NCBI GenBank assembly: GCA_037045185.1
Contig: JBAOHQ010000004.1
Coordinates: 496,001-560,000 of the forward strand
Source: JAKOUY01 sp037045185
Lineage (GTDB): Bacteria > Actinomycetota > Acidimicrobiia > Acidimicrobiales > Ilumatobacteraceae
Direction: 5' to 3'
Length of the DNA: 64,000 nucleotides
Below are positions 40,236 through 48,126 of the stretch, in pieces (position 1 is the first letter of the stretch; every line of letters starts with the position of its first letter). Below the pieces are notes generated by a model. The model had not been told where the DNA came from, did not search any database, and was given only the letters and a program-made list of their open reading frames with translations. A program made the translations under genes and the position numbers.

Positions 40236-40973
40236 CGACCCGAACCGAGTGAGCGCGTCCCGGCCACCTCTAGGGCCAGCTCGGTTGCCAGCTGGCTGGT
40301 GACGCCGACGAGTCGGCCGTCGCGCATCGACACCACCCGGTCGGCCACCGCGGCGTCAGCGCGGTTCATGGGTGACCAGCACCACGGCGGTGCCGTGGCG
40401 GTCGGGCAGCGAGGCCAGCAGCTCGATGACCTCCTCGCCGGTCTGGGTGTCGAGCGCACCGGTCGGCTCGTCGGCGAGGAGCAGGCGGCGCTCACCCACG
40501 ATGGCCCTGGCGATGGCGATGCGTTGCTGCTGGCCACCGGAGAAGTCATCGGGATAGCGATCGAGGAACTGGGTCAGGCCCACCAGCCGCAACGCCTCCG
40601 TCGCCCGGGCTCTGGCGACGCGGCTGCGTACGCCGTCCAGCTCCAGCGGCAGGGTCACGTTCTCCATCGCGGTCAGCCCGGCCACCAGGTTCAAGCGCTG
40701 GAAGACGTAGCCGATCGCTGTCCGGCGGAGCTGAGCGAGCTCGGCCGGCGACATCGTCGCCAGGTCACGGCCACCCACCAGGACGTGCCCGGCGCTGGGG
40801 GCCTCCAACCCGCCGGCCAGGTGCAGCAGGGTGGACTTGCCGCAGCCCGACGGGCCACGGATCGCCACGAACTCGCCGTCGTGGATCTCCAGGGAGACGT
40901 CAGTCAGGGCGCGCACTTCGGTAGGCCCCGAGCCGAAGCTCTTGACGACGTCGATCAGCTGCAGGATCGTCAC
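40232..40973 (-). CDS. ABC transporter ATP-binding protein, MacB/LolD type (frame break)
   Basis: Walker A is RGPSGCGKSTLLHLAGGL, the signature is DFSGGQQQRIAIARAIV, and Walker B is LLLADEPTGALDT, with the switch His in LVTHE. The frame changes near 40368, just after the switch His, and the end continues as ADAAVADRVVSMRDGRLVGV. About 246 aa. The GTG start at 40973 overlaps the padR stop by 4 nt. It pairs with the FtsX-like permease. Confidence 0.93.
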
Positions 40974-41503
40974 GACCGGCCTCCCTTCGCCGCATCGACC
41001 AGCCGTTGCTCGCAGTGATCGAGCCATCGCAGGTCGGCCTCGGCCCGCAGCACCAACGCCTCGACGACCAACTCGGCAGCACCCGGCAGCGACGACGCCG
41101 CCCGCCGGGCCCGAGCCTGGCGGCGCCGCTGAGCCAGCAGGGCCATCAACGCGTCACGCTGGTTGGCGATGACCTCCAGGGCGTGCTCCCGCGTGGACGC
41201 CATCGCCAGCAGCACCTTCAACACCAGCTCGTCGCGCGGTGGCGGCTCGTCGCCGGGCACCGCCCACCACCATGCGCCCAAGGCGTCCCTCCCCTCGTCG
41301 GTGAGTCGCCAGCTGCGCTGTTCGTCGGCGTCCACGGTGGCGGCCACCAATCCGTCGCGCTCCAGGCGGTCCAGGGTGGAGTACACCTGGCCGACGTTGA
41401 GCGGCCACACGCCACCGGTGATCTGCTCGAACTGGGCCTTCAGCCCGTAGCCGTGGCTCGGCTCGGCATCGAGCAACGCCAGCAATCCTTCTCGAACACC
41501 CAC
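40970..41503 (-). CDS. PadR-family transcriptional regulator
   Basis: 177 aa. The winged helix is EGLLALLDAEPSHGYGLKAQFEQITGGVWPLNVGQVYSTLDRLERDGLV, quoted in part: SHGYGLK, NVGQVYSTLDRLERDGLV. A long C-terminal helical domain mediates dimerisation. It is the first gene of the exporter operon, with a GGAGG ribosome site before the GTG. An excellent 12-bp palindrome lies just upstream, so autoregulation and induction by an exported compound are likely. Confidence 0.94.
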   Translation of the reverse strand: MGVREGLLALLDAEPSHGYGLKAQFEQITGGVWPLNVGQVYSTLDRLERDGLVAATVDADEQRSWRLTDEGRDALGAWWWAVPGDEPPPRDELVLKVLLAMASTREHALEVIANQRDALMALLAQRRRQARARRAASSLPGAAELVVEALVLRAEADLRWLDHCEQRLVDAAKGGRS

Positions 41504-41513
41504 GGCAAACCTC

Positions 41514-41544
41514 CTCGATATGCATTCTTAGTATGCATATCGAG
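41514..41544. promoter_or_regulatory. PadR operator palindrome
   Basis: Perfect 12-bp inverted arms, CTCGATATGCAT (41514-41525) and ATGCATATCGAG (41533-41544), flank a 7-nt spacer. It begins 11 bp upstream of the padR start and its inner edge overlaps the GGAGG ribosome-binding sequence. The ATGCAT cores resemble the ATGT/ACAT half-sites bound by PadR proteins. It is strikingly A+T-rich for this genome. Confidence 0.88.
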
Positions 41545-41554
41545 AGAGTTCTCG

Positions 41555-41932
41555 TCAAGGGTGATGGGTGGTCGCCGGAGCAGCCGACCGGGTCACCAGG
41601 GTGGGAGGCGGCCCATCCCACAGCCAGGCGGCGCCGAAGTTCCACATCGCCACCAACACGTCACCGAACGCCGTGCCCTGGTCCGTCAGGCGGTAGTCGA
41701 AGCGCGGCGGGTGCTCGGTGTAGGACTCCTTGGCCAGCATTCCCTCGTCCACCAGGCGGCCGAGACGCTGGGTGAGCAGGGCCCGGCTGCAGCCAAGTGA
41801 GCGCTGGATGTCGTCGAAGCGGGTCCGGCCGCGGAACACCTCGCGCATCACCAGCGGGGTCCACCGGTCGCCGATCAGGTCGGTGACCCGGGCGATCGGG
41901 CACGGCCGCCGGTCCAAGCGGGTCCGGCGCAT
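41555..41932 (-). CDS. HxlR-family transcriptional regulator
   Basis: 125 aa winged helix. The HxlR signature is CPIARVTDLIGDRWTPLVMREVFRGRTRFDDIQRSLGCSRALLTQRLGRLVDEGML, given in part: the N-terminal Cys, GDRWTPLVMREVF and RALLTQRLGRL. The Cys at residue 11 is the redox or ligand-sensing position in several members. It overlaps the molybdoenzyme stop by 1 nt (TGATG), so it is the second gene of that operon and may control it. Confidence 0.93.
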   Translation of the reverse strand: MRRTRLDRRPCPIARVTDLIGDRWTPLVMREVFRGRTRFDDIQRSLGCSRALLTQRLGRLVDEGMLAKESYTEHPPRFDYRLTDQGTAFGDVLVAMWNFGAAWLWDGPPPTLVTRSAAPATTHHP

Positions 41933-44193
41933 CAGAGCTTGTCGATGCGCGCCGGGACGAACTTGTGCAGCGGTGTCCCGGCGAAGCGGTCACGATGGGC
42001 CGAGGTGGTGAGTTCGTTGGGAGCAACCCCGACCCGAGCGCCGTCGGGAGTGTCCAGACCGAAGCCGTTCGGCAGGGACACGTGCCCGGGCTGCATGGCG
42101 TCGTCGATCTCGGCCACGGCCACCGCCGAGCCGCGCCGGGTGACCAGCCGGACCGTCTCGCCGTCGGCCACATCCAGCGCAACGGCATCGGCGGGTGCCA
42201 GGCGAAGGGTGCCGGCAGCGTCACGTTTGCGCCACGCCGGGTCACGGATGATGGTGTTGGCGGTGAACGAACGCCGCTCACCCGCGGACAGCACCAGCGG
42301 ATACTCGGCATCGGTGGGCGGGCCGTCGGACGCCACCAACTCGTCCAGTTCGGCCAGCAGTTCCGCCATGGCCAGGTGGACCCGGCCGTCGTCGGTGGCC
42401 ACCCGTTGCCAGGTCGACTCGGCATCATCGACCGAGAAGACCACACCGGACGGGGACTCGACGATGGCATCGAACAGCGCCTCACCGGCCTCCAGGCCGC
42501 GGCCGAAGCCTGCCCGCTCCACGGCATCGGGGTAACGCTGGGCACACTGGTGGACCGCAGCCCACAGCGCTGCGGCCGAGCAGGCGCCATGGGGCAGGGT
42601 CGGGCCGAGGGTGCGGTAGAGCAGCACCGGGGCCAGCCTGCCGAGAGACGGCCTCGCCCCGAGGGCCTCGAAGAACGCCGCGGCAAAGGCGGCCCTCCCC
42701 TGGCCCAACGCCGCACGCAGCGGGGCGTAGTCGTCCTCCCCCACGACACCCAGTGCTTCGCACAGCCGGGCATGGATCTCCGGTTCGTCGAGGGTGCCGG
42801 GGAGCGCGTCGAGGAGCGGCCGGCGCACGTGGAAGACGTTGCCCGGGAAGTCGAAGTTGAAGAACGAGGCCTCGTACTTCTCGTACTGCGAGGGCGCCGG
42901 CAGGACGTAATGGGCCAGCCGACCGGTCTCGGTGAGGGCGACGTCGATCACCACGACAAGATCGAGGGCGCCGAGCGCGGCTCGCATCCGCTCGCTGTCC
43001 GCCAGGGAATGTGCCGGGTTGGCGCTCTCGACCAGCATCGCCCGGTAGCGGGCCGGGTGGTCGGTCAGGATCTCCTCGGCGATCACGTTGCACGGCACCA
43101 GCCCGCTGATGATCGGGGCCCCGGCCACCGGGCTGCGCCGTTCCGAGCGGCGGGCCGACGCTGCCGAGCCGGCCAGGCCGACGATGGAGGTGGGCGCGTA
43201 CATGCCACCCGTGACACCAAGGTTGGCGGTGAACAGCCACAGTAGCTTCTCGAGGTAGCTCGACAGGGTGGAGTGCACGGTCATCTGCAGGCCGAGGTCC
43301 TCGAACACCGCGACACTGGCGGCCGCCGCGATCCGCCGGGCGGCGTCACGCAGCAGCGCTTCGTCCACACCGCAGATCTCGGCGAAGCGGGCGATGGGCA
43401 CCGTCGCCAGACGAGCGACCACCTCGTCCACGCCGGTGGCGTGGGTGGCCAGCCACTCGGTGTGCAGGAGGCGCTCGTCCACCATGATCGCTGCCAGCGC
43501 CGCCAGGCACCAGGCGTCGGTTCCCGGGCGCAGCCGCACGTGGATGTCGGCCAGGTCGGCGGTCTCGGTGCGCCGTGGATCGATGACGATCATCGTGCGC
43601 GCCGGGTCCCTGGCGATCTCCTTCAGCGTGGTCCTGGCATGCGGGAAGCCGTGCGACTGCCACGGGTTCTTGCCGATGAACAGGGCCAGCTCACAGTGCT
43701 CGAAGTCGCCACGCACCGAGGTGCCCAGGAGATGGGCGTTGACCCAGAACTCACCGGTCTTTTCCTGGGCCAGGGCGTTGGAGCGGAACACCGAGCCCAG
43801 CGCGGCCCTGGTGGCGGCCGAGTAGACCCCGCCGAGATGGTTCCCTTGGCCGCCCCCGCCGTAGTAGAAGACCGATTCGCCGCCGTGCGTGTCACGGATG
43901 TCGGCGAACCGGCTGGCGATCTCGGTGATCGCCGTGTCCCACGAGACGGGCTCGAAGCTGCCGTCGGGCCGGCGGCGCAGCGGCGTGGTCAGGCGGTGCG
44001 GTCCGTTCTGGTAGTGGTCGAGGCGCAGGGCCTTCTCACACGTGTAGCCCTTGGACGCTGGGTGGGCCTTGTCGCCACGGACCCGTTCGAAGCGGCGCCC
44101 GTCGAGCCCGCCGAGGCGGACCTCGATGCCACAGTTGCATTCGCACAGGATGCACGCCGTGGGTTGCCAACCCGCCTCGACCAGTTCCGTCAT
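41932..44193 (-). CDS. molybdopterin-dependent oxidoreductase (formate dehydrogenase/DMSO reductase superfamily)
   Basis: 753 aa. The N-terminal [4Fe-4S] binding set is C14, C17, C21 and C52 (ACILCECNCGIEV, GYTCEKAL). It is followed by molybdo-bis-MGD domains (FYYGGGGQGNHLGG, ALFIGKNPWQSHGF, VIDPRRTETADLADIHVRLRPG) and a C-terminal cofactor domain (GETVRLVTRRGSAVAVAEI). The usual molybdenum-ligand Cys/Sec segment is not obvious, and no in-frame TGA occurs. It has no Tat signal, so it is cytoplasmic. No electron-transfer subunit is adjacent. The substrate is unassigned. Confidence 0.9.
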   Translation of the reverse strand: MTELVEAGWQPTACILCECNCGIEVRLGGLDGRRFERVRGDKAHPASKGYTCEKALRLDHYQNGPHRLTTPLRRRPDGSFEPVSWDTAITEIASRFADIRDTHGGESVFYYGGGGQGNHLGGVYSAATRAALGSVFRSNALAQEKTGEFWVNAHLLGTSVRGDFEHCELALFIGKNPWQSHGFPHARTTLKEIARDPARTMIVIDPRRTETADLADIHVRLRPGTDAWCLAALAAIMVDERLLHTEWLATHATGVDEVVARLATVPIARFAEICGVDEALLRDAARRIAAAASVAVFEDLGLQMTVHSTLSSYLEKLLWLFTANLGVTGGMYAPTSIVGLAGSAASARRSERRSPVAGAPIISGLVPCNVIAEEILTDHPARYRAMLVESANPAHSLADSERMRAALGALDLVVVIDVALTETGRLAHYVLPAPSQYEKYEASFFNFDFPGNVFHVRRPLLDALPGTLDEPEIHARLCEALGVVGEDDYAPLRAALGQGRAAFAAAFFEALGARPSLGRLAPVLLYRTLGPTLPHGACSAAALWAAVHQCAQRYPDAVERAGFGRGLEAGEALFDAIVESPSGVVFSVDDAESTWQRVATDDGRVHLAMAELLAELDELVASDGPPTDAEYPLVLSAGERRSFTANTIIRDPAWRKRDAAGTLRLAPADAVALDVADGETVRLVTRRGSAVAVAEIDDAMQPGHVSLPNGFGLDTPDGARVGVAPNELTTSAHRDRFAGTPLHKFVPARIDKL

Positions 44194-44239
44194 GGCGTCA
44201 CCGTAGTCAGTTCATCAACTGAACTCAATCCCCCCGCCC

Positions 44240-44290
44240 CGTTCATGTCACCGCATGAACGAACTGTGCGTTCATGCGGTGACGTGAACG
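44240..44290. repeat. 51-bp palindrome upstream of the molybdoenzyme operon
   Basis: Two 22-bp arms (44240-44261 and 44269-44290) are inverted with one mismatch around a 7-nt spacer. Each arm is itself nearly palindromic (CGTTCATG ... CATGAACG), so four TTCATG-like boxes lie in a row. It begins 47 bp upstream of the molybdoenzyme start. This suits an operator for a dimeric or tetrameric regulator such as the HxlR protein in the operon, or a hairpin insulating the tRNA cluster. Confidence 0.8.
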
Positions 44291-44356
44291 AATGGGTGGC
44301 GCATTCTGACGGGGGCGGTGTTAGCATTTCGACGCTCTCAACCGGAGGCGTCCCTA

Positions 44357-44429
44357 GCCCCCATCGTCTAGCGGCCTAGGACACCACCCTTTCAAGGTGG
44401 CGGCACGGGTTCGAATCCCGTTGGGGGTG
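44357..44429 (+). tRNA. tRNA-Glu (TTC)
   Basis: 73 nt. Acceptor GCCCCCA pairs with TGGGGGT (one G-T). The anticodon stem CCACC/GGTGG closes the loop CTTTCAA with anticodon TTC. The T-arm is GTTCGAATC type, with discriminator G. The CCA end is not encoded. Confidence 0.97.
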
Positions 44430-44451
44430 CAAGACCAGTTGGTCACCAATT

Positions 44452-44525
44452 GGTCCCGTGGTGAAGTTGGAGTTCACGCCGGCCTGTCAAGCCGGAGGTC
44501 GCGGGTTCGAGTCCCGTCGGGACCG
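44452..44525 (+). tRNA. tRNA-Asp (GTC)
   Basis: 74 nt. Acceptor GGTCCCG/CGGGACC; anticodon stem CCGGC/GCCGG around CTGTCAA, anticodon GTC; normal T-loop TTCGAGT; discriminator G. CCA is not encoded. It is 22 nt after tRNA-Glu, so they probably share one transcript. Confidence 0.97.
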
Positions 44526-44527
44526 CG

Positions 44528-44543
44528 CAAGCCTTCGGGCTTG
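44528..44543 (+). terminator. UUCG-capped hairpin after tRNA-Asp
   Basis: CAAGCC (44528-44533) and GGCTTG (44538-44543) close a TTCG tetraloop, a very stable hairpin directly after the tRNA-Asp 3' end, followed by TTCGG. It has no long T-tract, so it may be a processing signal or a weak terminator. Confidence 0.6.
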
Positions 44544-44586
44544 TTCGGCATGTGGTGCGGCGTCAGCCAGCCATCACTGACCACCC

Positions 44587-44659
44587 GGTCGAGTAGCTCA
44601 GTCGGCAGAGCATACGCCTGAAAAGCGTAGGGTCACCGGATCGACGCCGGTCTCGACCA
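44587..44659 (+). tRNA. tRNA-Phe (GAA)
   Basis: 73 nt. Acceptor GGTCGAG/CTCGACC; anticodon stem TACGC/GCGTA around CTGAAAA, anticodon GAA; discriminator A. The T-loop reads ATCGACG, with A where almost all tRNAs carry T54. CCA is not encoded. Confidence 0.95.
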
Positions 44660-44663
44660 CGGC

Positions 44664-44698
44664 GAACCCCCTCACCGGGGGTTCGTTGCGTTTTCGGC
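44664..44698 (+). terminator. terminator after tRNA-Phe
   Basis: An 8-bp stem GAACCCCC/GGGGGTTC (44664-44671, 44677-44684) with a 5-nt loop is followed by GTTGCGTTTTC. The short T-run makes it a plausible intrinsic terminator for the tRNA transcript. Downstream, up to 44794, no gene is seen. Confidence 0.75.
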
Positions 44699-44794
44699 CT
44701 GACCAGCCGGGTCCGTCCGCTTCTTGGACAGACTCTTACCGCGCTCTCACCAGGGACTCACGGACCTCTGGTCGAGCCCGTCGACACTGACCGG

Positions 44795-45400
44795 GTGTTC
44801 GCCGCCGCCATGCTCTGGTACCTCACCCGCTCGACGGGCATCGTCGCCGGCGTCCTGGCGATGGCCTCGCTGATCTGGGGGCTGCGCTTCTCCGGGCGCA
44901 ACACCGGCAGCCGGCTGCGCCCCAACTGGTGGATGTCGATGCACAAGTGGCTTGGCGGGATGACACTGGCGGCCACCGTGGTTCACGTCGGTCTCGCCGT
45001 CGCCGACTCCGACAGCGGCATCGGCATCGTCCAGGCCCTGGTCCCGAACCGCGCCGTCGGTCAGGAGTGGGCGATGACCTGGGGGGTGCTGGCCATGTAC
45101 CTGTTCGCCGTGCTCGTGCTGACGTCGGTCGCCAGGGTTCGCCGGCGAATCCCGCGGCGAGTCTGGCACGCGATCCACCTTCTCTCCTTCGTCGCCGTGA
45201 CCGCCGCGGCGGCCCACTCGCTGATGAGCGGGACCGACACCGGGTCGTCTTCGTTCGTCGTGGGCTTTGCCGCGCTGATCGCCCTCGCCGTGTCGCCGCT
45301 GACGATCCGGCTGCTGTCACGCAACCGCCGGCGCCACGCCGTCCCCGGCTCACCGATGACCACGATCGCCGCTCGAGCCCACGTCGGGGTCCCTCGATGA
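44795..45400 (+). CDS. ferric reductase-like haem b membrane protein
   Basis: 201 aa with about six helices. Histidines in SMHKWLGGMTLAATVVHVGLA and RRVWHAIHLLSFVAVTAAAAHSL are placed to hold two b haems, as in the ferric reductase-like transmembrane domain (YedZ/FRD family). It should pass electrons across the membrane. It is the first gene of a three-gene unit with an FMN-binding protein and ApbE, with 4-nt coupling. GTG at 44795 and ATG at 44810 are both possible starts. Confidence 0.88.
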   Translation: MFAAAMLWYLTRSTGIVAGVLAMASLIWGLRFSGRNTGSRLRPNWWMSMHKWLGGMTLAATVVHVGLAVADSDSGIGIVQALVPNRAVGQEWAMTWGVLAMYLFAVLVLTSVARVRRRIPRRVWHAIHLLSFVAVTAAAAHSLMSGTDTGSSSFVVGFAALIALAVSPLTIRLLSRNRRRHAVPGSPMTTIAARAHVGVPR

Positions 45401-46110
45401 CCTGGCCACCACCCTCGATCGACCCGCTCATCCGGCGGACGCCGCCGCCGGGCACACGGGCCGAGCGCCCAGCGCCCGAGCGGCCGCAGCCAGGCCCTCG
45501 CCCGGCGACGCACCGCAAGCCGGTGGCCCGGTTCGGCCGGATCTCGTCCGTGGCGTTGAGCATGGCCGCGACTGGCGGGCTGACGTGGTCGTTCGCGCAG
45601 GCCGACCACGACAGCGAGGCCGACGCTCGAGTCGAACCGACCGCATCGAGCCCAACCGCGGGAACGCCCGGCGCCACTGCCTCGCCGTCCACCGAGGCCA
45701 CCGAGACGGTCGTCGTGTCCCCTACCGGCGCGTCATCGTCGACCACCACGACGGTGTCGGCGACCACGACCACTCACGCGCCCACCACGACCACCACGAC
45801 GAGCACCGCGGCGATCACGACGGCGATCACCGGCACCTTCACCGGCGAGGCCGTGCCCACCCGCTTCGGCCCGGTACAGGTGGCGGTCACCTACACCAAC
45901 GGGGTGATCACCGACGTCACGGCCACCGAGTATCCGTCCGGCAACCGCAAGGACCGGGCGATCAACGCCCGTGCCCTGCCGGTGCTGCGCCAGGAGGTGT
46001 TGACCGCCCAATCGGCATCCGTGCACTCCGTCTCCGGCGCCACGTACACGAGCCACGCCTACATCGCCTCGCTGCAGGCGGCCATCGACGCGGCGACGGC
46101 GGGTGGCTGA
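45397..46110 (+). CDS. exported FMN-binding domain protein
   Basis: 237 aa. There is a cytoplasmic Pro/Arg-rich head and one membrane anchor (SVALSMAATGGLTWSFAQA). A Thr/Ser-rich stalk follows, then an FMN-binding domain (TRFGPVQVAVTYTNGVITDV ... VHSVSGATYTSHAYIASLQAAI). SGATYTS holds the Thr that ApbE flavinylates. It is probably the covalent-FMN electron carrier receiving electrons from the haem protein upstream. The start overlaps that gene (ATGA). Confidence 0.92.
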   Translation: MTWPPPSIDPLIRRTPPPGTRAERPAPERPQPGPRPATHRKPVARFGRISSVALSMAATGGLTWSFAQADHDSEADARVEPTASSPTAGTPGATASPSTEATETVVVSPTGASSSTTTTVSATTTTHAPTTTTTTSTAAITTAITGTFTGEAVPTRFGPVQVAVTYTNGVITDVTATEYPSGNRKDRAINARALPVLRQEVLTAQSASVHSVSGATYTSHAYIASLQAAIDAATAGG

Positions 46111-46883
46111 TGGTTCCGGTCAACCTGCGGGTCGAACCGGTCATGGGCACGATGGTGTCGATCGAGTGGCTGGATGGCGAGCACCAGGTCGTCGACGACG
46201 TCGTGGCCTGGCTGCACACGGTTGACCGGGTGTTCAGCCCGTACCGCCACGACAGCGTGGTGTCCCAACTGGGCCGCAACGAGATCACCGAGGACCAGAC
46301 GTCGCCGATGGTCACCGAGGTGCTGCAGCGGTGCCGGGACCTGCGCACCCTGTCCGGCGGGGCGTTCGACCCGTGGGCCTTGCCGGCGCCGAACGGCACG
46401 CGATTCGATCCGTGCGGGTTCGTCAAGGGATGGAGCATCGAGCGGGCCGCCGACTGGATGGTCACCCGCGGCATCAGCGACGTGTGCATCAACGCCGGCG
46501 GCGACATCGCCGTGCGCGGCACCGCCGAGGGCGGCCAGCCATGGCGGATGGGCATTCGCCATCCGGGCGATCCGCGGGCGCTGGCGATGGTGCTGCAGGC
46601 CGAGGGGCCGCTGGCGGTCGCCACCTCGGCCAGCTACGAGCGCGGCGCGCACATCATCCACCCGCGGCACGGCACACCGACGGCCGAGGTGGCCAGCGCC
46701 ACCGTGGTTGGCCCGAGCCTGGCGGATGCGGACGCCTTCGCCACCACGCTGTTCGTGATGGGCATCGGCGGGTTGTACTGGGTCGACGACCAACCTGGCT
46801 ATGGCGCGATGGTGATCACCCACGACGGCGCCGTTCTGTCGACGGCTCGGTTCGATCGCCACCGGGTACCGCTGGCCGCCTGA
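46110..46883 (+). CDS. apbE: FAD:protein FMN transferase
   Basis: 257 aa. The ApbE fold is recognisable from VEPVMGTMVSIEW, DRVFSPYRHDSVVSQLGR, LSGGAFDPWA, GFVKGWSIERAADWM and INAGGDIAVRG. The Mg-binding C-terminal region is SATVVGPSLADADAFATTLFVMG. It transfers FMN from FAD to a Thr of its partner, here most likely the preceding protein, whose stop overlaps its start (TGATG). There is no lipoprotein signal, so modification may happen inside or the signal is atypical. Confidence 0.94.
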   Translation: MVPVNLRVEPVMGTMVSIEWLDGEHQVVDDVVAWLHTVDRVFSPYRHDSVVSQLGRNEITEDQTSPMVTEVLQRCRDLRTLSGGAFDPWALPAPNGTRFDPCGFVKGWSIERAADWMVTRGISDVCINAGGDIAVRGTAEGGQPWRMGIRHPGDPRALAMVLQAEGPLAVATSASYERGAHIIHPRHGTPTAEVASATVVGPSLADADAFATTLFVMGIGGLYWVDDQPGYGAMVITHDGAVLSTARFDRHRVPLAA

Positions 46884-46956
46884 CGCGGGGCCGTCATGAA
46901 CCCGGACGGTGGCACTGCCGTACAGTGTGCAGGCTTGACCTCGGAAGGGACCGTCC

Positions 46957-48123
46957 ATGCGCGCTCACATGTCCTCTGCTCGCCGTCGCTCACGGCGGGT
47001 CGCTTCAGCCGCCGTCACCCTGGCGGCGGTGCTGGCTGCGTGCGGTAGTGAGACCAAGACCGGGGCCGGGTTCGCCACGCAACTGAACGACGTGTGCCGG
47101 ACGCTGGACGGGGCCATCAGCGGGCTGCCCTCGGCCTCGCTGGACGACATCGCCTCGTCAGCGGCGACCGCCGGGAAGGCTGTCGCCGCGGCGGTGGCGG
47201 CGGCCGGCAAGCTCAACGCTCCCGCCGACGTGTCCACTGCGACCAAGACCTTCATCGCCAACCTGGGCGACGAGGCCACGCTGCTGGGCGACATCGCCGC
47301 GGCGGCGAAGAACGGTGACCAGGCAACGGTGGACACCAAGGCCGCGGCGTTGAACTCGCTGATCGGGGCGACCACCAAGGTGGCCGACGAGATCGGGGCC
47401 ACGCGCTGCGCGATGGACCCGATGTTCGGCGTCACCACACCGGCGGGCACCATCCCGGTGATCACCACGCCCGTGCTGACCGTTCCCACCGGGACCGTGC
47501 CGAACCTGACGGTCCCGGAACTGACCGTGCCGCCGATCATCATCCCCAGCGTGACGGCCCCCGACGTCACGATCCCCAACGTCACCATCCCCAACGTCAC
47601 CATCCCCAACGTCACCATCCCCAACGTCACCATCCCCAACGTCACGATCCCCAACGTCACCATCCCCGACGTGTCCGGGCCGGCAGGGACCAAGACGTTC
47701 GAGGACATCGCCGCCTCGCTGACCGTGCGTGGCGAGTACGCGCTGCGCCCGCTCGAGGACGACCTGATCCAGTTCTTCCTCAACTCGTTGCGGGCCACGC
47801 CGGCGATGAACGCCGCATCGGGCAACTACGGCGGGATCCAGGTCATCGATACCCGGAACGACCGAGCCTTCGGCCGGGTGTTCGGGTTCGCCTTCGACCA
47901 GCCGCTGGCCCCAGGCAGCTTGGACGCTTGGATCACCGTGGCGGCCGCGCCGTCGCCCACACGTAACACGGTGATCGCCGGCAAGAGCGGCAGGCAGTTC
48001 ACCGACTCCACGGGCGCCGAACTCTTTGTGGTCGGTGATGACACCAGCGGGTTCTTCGTCATCGTCGGCAGCAACGGGCTCACCCTCGGGTCGGCCGTGG
48101 CCAACTTCTTCGCCTCGTTCTGA
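46957..48123 (+). CDS. lipoprotein with seven VTIPN pentapeptide repeats
   Basis: 388 aa, not recognised as a family. A basic N-terminus leads to a lipobox AAVLAACGS. A helical domain (about residues 35-155, rich in Ala and Asp) has paired Cys (DVCRTL, ATRCAM). A Pro/Thr/Val stalk follows, in which VTIPN repeats seven times (residues 204-238). A C-terminal domain of about 145 aa ends FVVGDDTSGFFVIVGSNGLT and would be outermost. The rigid repeat probably acts as a spacer through the envelope. It follows apbE by 73 nt and may be independent. Confidence 0.85.
   Translation: MRAHMSSARRRSRRVASAAVTLAAVLAACGSETKTGAGFATQLNDVCRTLDGAISGLPSASLDDIASSAATAGKAVAAAVAAAGKLNAPADVSTATKTFIANLGDEATLLGDIAAAAKNGDQATVDTKAAALNSLIGATTKVADEIGATRCAMDPMFGVTTPAGTIPVITTPVLTVPTGTVPNLTVPELTVPPIIIPSVTAPDVTIPNVTIPNVTIPNVTIPNVTIPNVTIPNVTIPDVSGPAGTKTFEDIAASLTVRGEYALRPLEDDLIQFFLNSLRATPAMNAASGNYGGIQVIDTRNDRAFGRVFGFAFDQPLAPGSLDAWITVAAAPSPTRNTVIAGKSGRQFTDSTGAELFVVGDDTSGFFVIVGSNGLTLGSAVANFFASF
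47566..47670 (+). repeat. seven-copy 15-bp in-frame tandem repeat
   Basis: The unit GTCACCATCCCCAAC occurs seven times without gaps. The only changes are C to G in copies 1 and 6 (synonymous, ATC start shift of Thr codon) and A to G in the last copy (Asn to Asp). Near-identity at the DNA level implies recent expansion or conversion. Confidence 0.95.
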
Positions 48124-48126
48124 CCC

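Noticed and set aside
41932..44193. Molybdoenzyme as a selenocysteine formate dehydrogenase
   Set aside because: The whole 753-codon frame contains no internal TGA and the usual Sec/Cys ligand segment is not recognisable.
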